NCBI GenBank assembly: GCA_947176055.1
Contig: CAMWPE010000085.1
Coordinates: forward strand, 1-9,665
Direction: 5' to 3'
Length of the DNA stretch: 9,665 bases
From: an uncultured Desulfovibrio sp.
GTDB lineage: Bacteria; Desulfobacterota; Desulfovibrionia; Desulfovibrionales; Desulfovibrionaceae
Shown: piece by piece, positions 8,901-9,665 of the stretch
Position numbering within the stretch: position 1 is the first letter of the stretch
Layout: the number at the start of each line of letters is the position of its first letter
Made by a program: the position numbers and the translations under genes
Notes under the pieces: generated by a model
The model's input: only the letters and a program-made list of their open reading frames with translations
Database searches by the model: none
Told to the model about the DNA's origin: nothing

Positions 8901-9200
8901 CGCGACGGGGAAATTGGCGTAAAGCTCCAGGCCCATTCCGGGCCAGGCCGCTCCCAGACCGCAGCAGGCCAGAGCCAGAGGCGGGGTTTTTTTAATGGGG
9001 GAGAGCCAGACGCCCTTGTCGCGTAGGGAATCGAGGACGGTCCGGGATGGTCTTTGGGGCAAGGCTCCCAATTCTTCGCGCCATAGGGGATTGAGCGAGG
9101 CCATTCGCCATTCCTGGCCCTTGTGAGTCAGGAGGGCGTAATGAACGCCGTCCAGAGTTAGTTCGCCGGCCGGCGCGCCGGGTTCCGGATACTGCTTCAT
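5979..9200 (-). CDS. KS-less PKS/PUFA-synthase-like protein: AT - carrier - KR remnant - DH-like
   Basis: 1073-residue multidomain protein related to type I polyketide/PUFA/enediyne synthases. Residues 1-72: no recognised domain. Acyltransferase, about 73-355: GHSIG with Ser162, Arg187, NANTPGQ near 228, MAFHNP with His268, ELGPQEIL near 343. GHSIG plus AFH suggests malonyl rather than methylmalonyl selectivity. The usual GQGxQ loop reads GLGAAWPGMG (81-90), so the oxyanion Gln is Leu. Carrier-like domain, about 425-496: helix-II motif DLALRSS with Ser459 in the phosphopantetheine position. Residues 545-740 resemble the structural half of a KR; no GxGxxG or catalytic Tyr is seen. Double-hotdog DH-like, about 765-1050: Asp970/Gln974 (LLIDAAIQAA) kept, catalytic His replaced by Ser788. 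There is no ketosynthase. Start: ATG 9200 with a modest GGAAAA before it. It heads the exporter operon, so the likely role is acyl loading or handling for an exported product. Confidence 0.85.
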   Translation of the reverse strand: MKQYPEPGAPAGELTLDGVHYALLTHKGQEWRMASLNPLWREELGALPQRPSRTVLDSLRDKGVWLSPIKKTPPLALACCGLGAAWPGMGLELYANFPVAREAIEELASYAQWDVLSFLAETDQDKINNLRWQIPYLFLLEYAQWRQLSSLGLRPALVCGHSIGELVALCVAGVYDARSAWYLFDTRAEHIAELEARSGRATGMLAVSADLAVLEEILAAHPAIKVANANTPGQFVLGGPRSELLTIRKNLRKRRVVAFMLPMGMAFHNPAMATLRDLSYRRLLALDIRPPQIPAVSCVDGVRYPADKEAIAGFITRLDENTVDWVGCVDTVRREWNIRDWIELGPQEILRGLIVENAPDSECAAADRKGREAVSMRELCCRLFIDGHLSWEHILREKISRREDDSPAAEISSPSPPPALTLLDEEGETILALISETSGRPLTAGDLHLDLRRDLALRSSVFPRLVQEAENRLGRTISLENLPQISTVGDLIKFLSGKTPAENRPSAPGPAVMEKHLLVRRRLENGGLAPAPLNPAKSRAKLSPDSLVCVFAEDPESYPDFWSALGASGCRIAAPWLRTDLCGKLSGAPILSLDCDPDSPPDEVFSALTNFSAERGLFDAVFILPRKRPFKSEDNGASAGKIPENAAGIAPVAAKFLKDDGPLISLRPLAVRSDETPSAEELSRFFGPGSPKTREILWLVPEPSDRAIRYDADDLLLLEYFFGSGDRIVWEAPGLNPAPRFCPASPVYADIFPAMDPEGGVWERQFSLFSSPDLAGHGGGFSPFVDASFASRPWIPPGMAVSELLLAASNANPWLVPFALSDVRIRTLPALPPGVTRICRFKCENRFWLRQDGPLALLCDVVSSVEKISKNGRASGEYERTAEGLALLATASLQPRPLWNPEDFGSGADGQTIDLAPLYDLLKLSPVNRLLLSLKAIGGERGRYAAKLVPTDRVAGTPDWRYKKTGLLIDAAIQAALAALLESCWPLEKGRPRLAIGFVRLDFAELEPGGESRLTLASSWREESLARFDAQILDARDRLVLTINHLEFDANSRSGGDGFAVPADAGTGESNDP
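5994..6000 (-). promoter_or_regulatory. Ribosome binding site of the TolC-family gene
   Basis: AGGGGAG on the minus strand, ending 4 nt before the ATG at 5989 and lying within the last codons of the synthase-like gene. It decides the start in favour of 5989. Confidence 0.7.
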
Positions 9201-9261
9201 GCTTTTCCGTATTGAGTCCAGCTCAAGGCGTTCGCGACGCCGACGCGGGTCCTGAGACGGG

Positions 9262-9279
9262 CGCGCTTCGCGAAACGCG
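9262..9279. promoter_or_regulatory. 18-bp imperfect palindrome, candidate operator
   Basis: CGCGcTTCGCGAAaCGCG, symmetric around 9270/9271 with one mismatched pair. The core TTCGCGAA is a perfect 8-bp palindrome. It lies about 62-79 bp upstream of the synthase start, a reasonable position for a dimeric regulator. TCGCGA-like words are common in this GC-rich DNA, so chance is a real alternative. Confidence 0.35.
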
Positions 9280-9400
9280 GGAAGGCGCGGTCTTCGCGCC
9301 GGCGGGAACTCAAGTTTTCGGTGGGATTCGCGACGGCGCCAGTCTAATCCGAAAAAAAATTCGAGTCCAGTTGCCCGCCTTTTCGCGTGGCGCGCTTGCC

Positions 9401-9429
9401 TTGACGGTCGCGATGGAATAAAATACAGT
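9401..9429 (+). promoter_or_regulatory. Sigma70-type promoter for the right-hand gene
   Basis: TTGACG at 9401-9406 (5 of 6 to consensus), a 17-nt spacer, and TACAGT at 9424-9429 (4 of 6). Predicted transcription start is about 9435-9437, giving a leader of about 77 nt before the ATG at 9513. The surrounding AATAAAATACAGTAAAA is the most AT-rich patch of the intergenic region. Confidence 0.65.
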
Positions 9430-9433
9430 AAAA

Positions 9434-9451
9434 CGGCCCTTCGCGAGGCCG
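9434..9451. repeat. Inverted repeat CGGCC-8-GGCCG at predicted transcript start
   Basis: Five-bp arms around an 8-nt loop (CTTCGCGA). It overlaps the predicted start site of the right-hand gene, so it could be a 5' mRNA hairpin or a repressor site. There is no T-run, so it is not an intrinsic terminator. Confidence 0.3.
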
Positions 9452-9501
9452 AATCCCTACGAAAAGAAATTCAGCCGCTTCCGGTCGCCGCCGAAAGCGT
9501 C

Positions 9502-9506
9502 AAGGA
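9502..9506 (+). promoter_or_regulatory. Ribosome binding site of the right-hand gene
   Basis: AAGGA six nt before the ATG at 9513; good spacing, and the main support for that start codon. Confidence 0.6.
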
Positions 9507-9512
9507 TTACGC

Positions 9513-9665
9513 ATGAATAAAAGCGGTCTTCCGCGCCAGCGGGTCGAAGCGGGCGACTCCGTCGCCAGCCCGGGCTTCAATCGCAAACGCGCCAAGCTCT
9601 CTTTTGAGCGGATGGTGGACCTGTCTCTTTTTCACAGAGACGAGCCCACGCGACAAGGCAGGATG
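9513..9665 (+). CDS. Unrecognised protein, N-terminal 51 codons only (3' truncated by window edge)
   Basis: An open frame from ATG 9513 to the last base, preceded by AAGGA at good spacing and by a TTGACG-17-TACAGT promoter about 77 nt upstream of the start. The visible 51 residues are hydrophilic and basic. They begin MNKSGLPRQRVEAGDSVASP, continue through a basic FNRKRAKLSFERM segment and end with FHRDEPTRQGRM. There is no signal peptide or membrane segment. I do not recognise the family from this fragment. It is divergent from the synthase operon and could be a regulator or biosynthetic partner, but nothing visible shows either. It does not look like the start of a ketosynthase. Confidence 0.6.
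   Translation, partial: MNKSGLPRQRVEAGDSVASPGFNRKRAKLSFERMVDLSLFHRDEPTRQGRM

Larger units (their letters stand above)
9201..9512. other. Divergent intergenic region (promoter region of both flanking genes)
   Basis: 312 nt between two genes that point away from each other. It contains an 18-bp imperfect palindrome, an A-run (9351-9358), one good plus-strand promoter and a stem-loop near its predicted start site. A short plus-strand frame from 9212 to 9421 begins with TTG, has no Shine-Dalgarno, resembles nothing and runs into the promoter, so I treat it as non-coding. I found no convincing sigma70 promoter for the minus-strand operon by eye. Confidence 0.6.

Noticed and set aside
9340..9400. 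Minus-strand sigma70 promoter for the synthase operon near the A-run
   Set aside because: The candidate boxes (CTGGAC, TTAGAC) match consensus poorly, and the resulting leader would be long; not supported enough to list.
9212..9421. Small plus-strand frame of 69 codons in the divergent intergenic region
   Set aside because: TTG start, no ribosome site, no recognisable sequence, and it overlaps the predicted promoter of the next gene.

Overview
The window looks like a GC-rich chromosomal segment of a Gram-negative (diderm) bacterium. It encodes a lipoprotein TolC-family outer-membrane channel, a periplasmic HlyD-type adaptor and a Sec signal peptide, and its codons favour G/C at the third position (many GCG, CGC, GCC). 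A proteobacterial or Desulfobacterota-like host is plausible, but no marker gene fixes the taxon. I see no tRNA, rRNA, CRISPR array, insertion sequence or integrase.

Layout. Left, plus strand (1-2151): the 3' part of a short-chain dehydrogenase/reductase (SDR), overlapping by 11 nt an LTA-synthase/phosphoglycerol-transferase-like membrane enzyme. Middle and right, minus strand (9200 down to 2179): a tightly packed four-gene operon. It runs from a 1073-residue KS-less PKS/PUFA-synthase-like protein, to a TolC-family lipoprotein (11-nt overlap), to a HlyD-family periplasmic adaptor (1-nt gap), to a Wzx/MATE-like flippase (9-nt gap, TTG start). The two groups converge with only 27 nt between them and no visible terminator. 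Far right (9201-9512): a divergent intergenic region with a good sigma70-type promoter on the plus strand and two inverted repeats, then the first 51 codons of an unrecognised plus-strand gene running off the end.

How the genes may work together (inference): the gene set suggests assembly and export of an acyl- or polyketide-containing envelope glycolipid or polysaccharide. The acyl-loading protein, channel, adaptor and flippase share one transcript. The neighbouring SDR and alkaline-phosphatase-fold transferase could reduce or modify the product and decorate it with a phospho-alcohol group.

The most unusual element is the synthase-like protein. It has the domain order AT - carrier - KR remnant - DH of PUFA/enediyne-type synthases but no ketosynthase. 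Its AT nucleophile and carrier serine remain, while the AT oxyanion glutamine, the DH histidine and apparently the catalytic half of the KR are gone, all inside an unbroken reading frame. The exporter set also lacks any recognisable energised inner-membrane pump; the flippase is the only inner-membrane transporter present.
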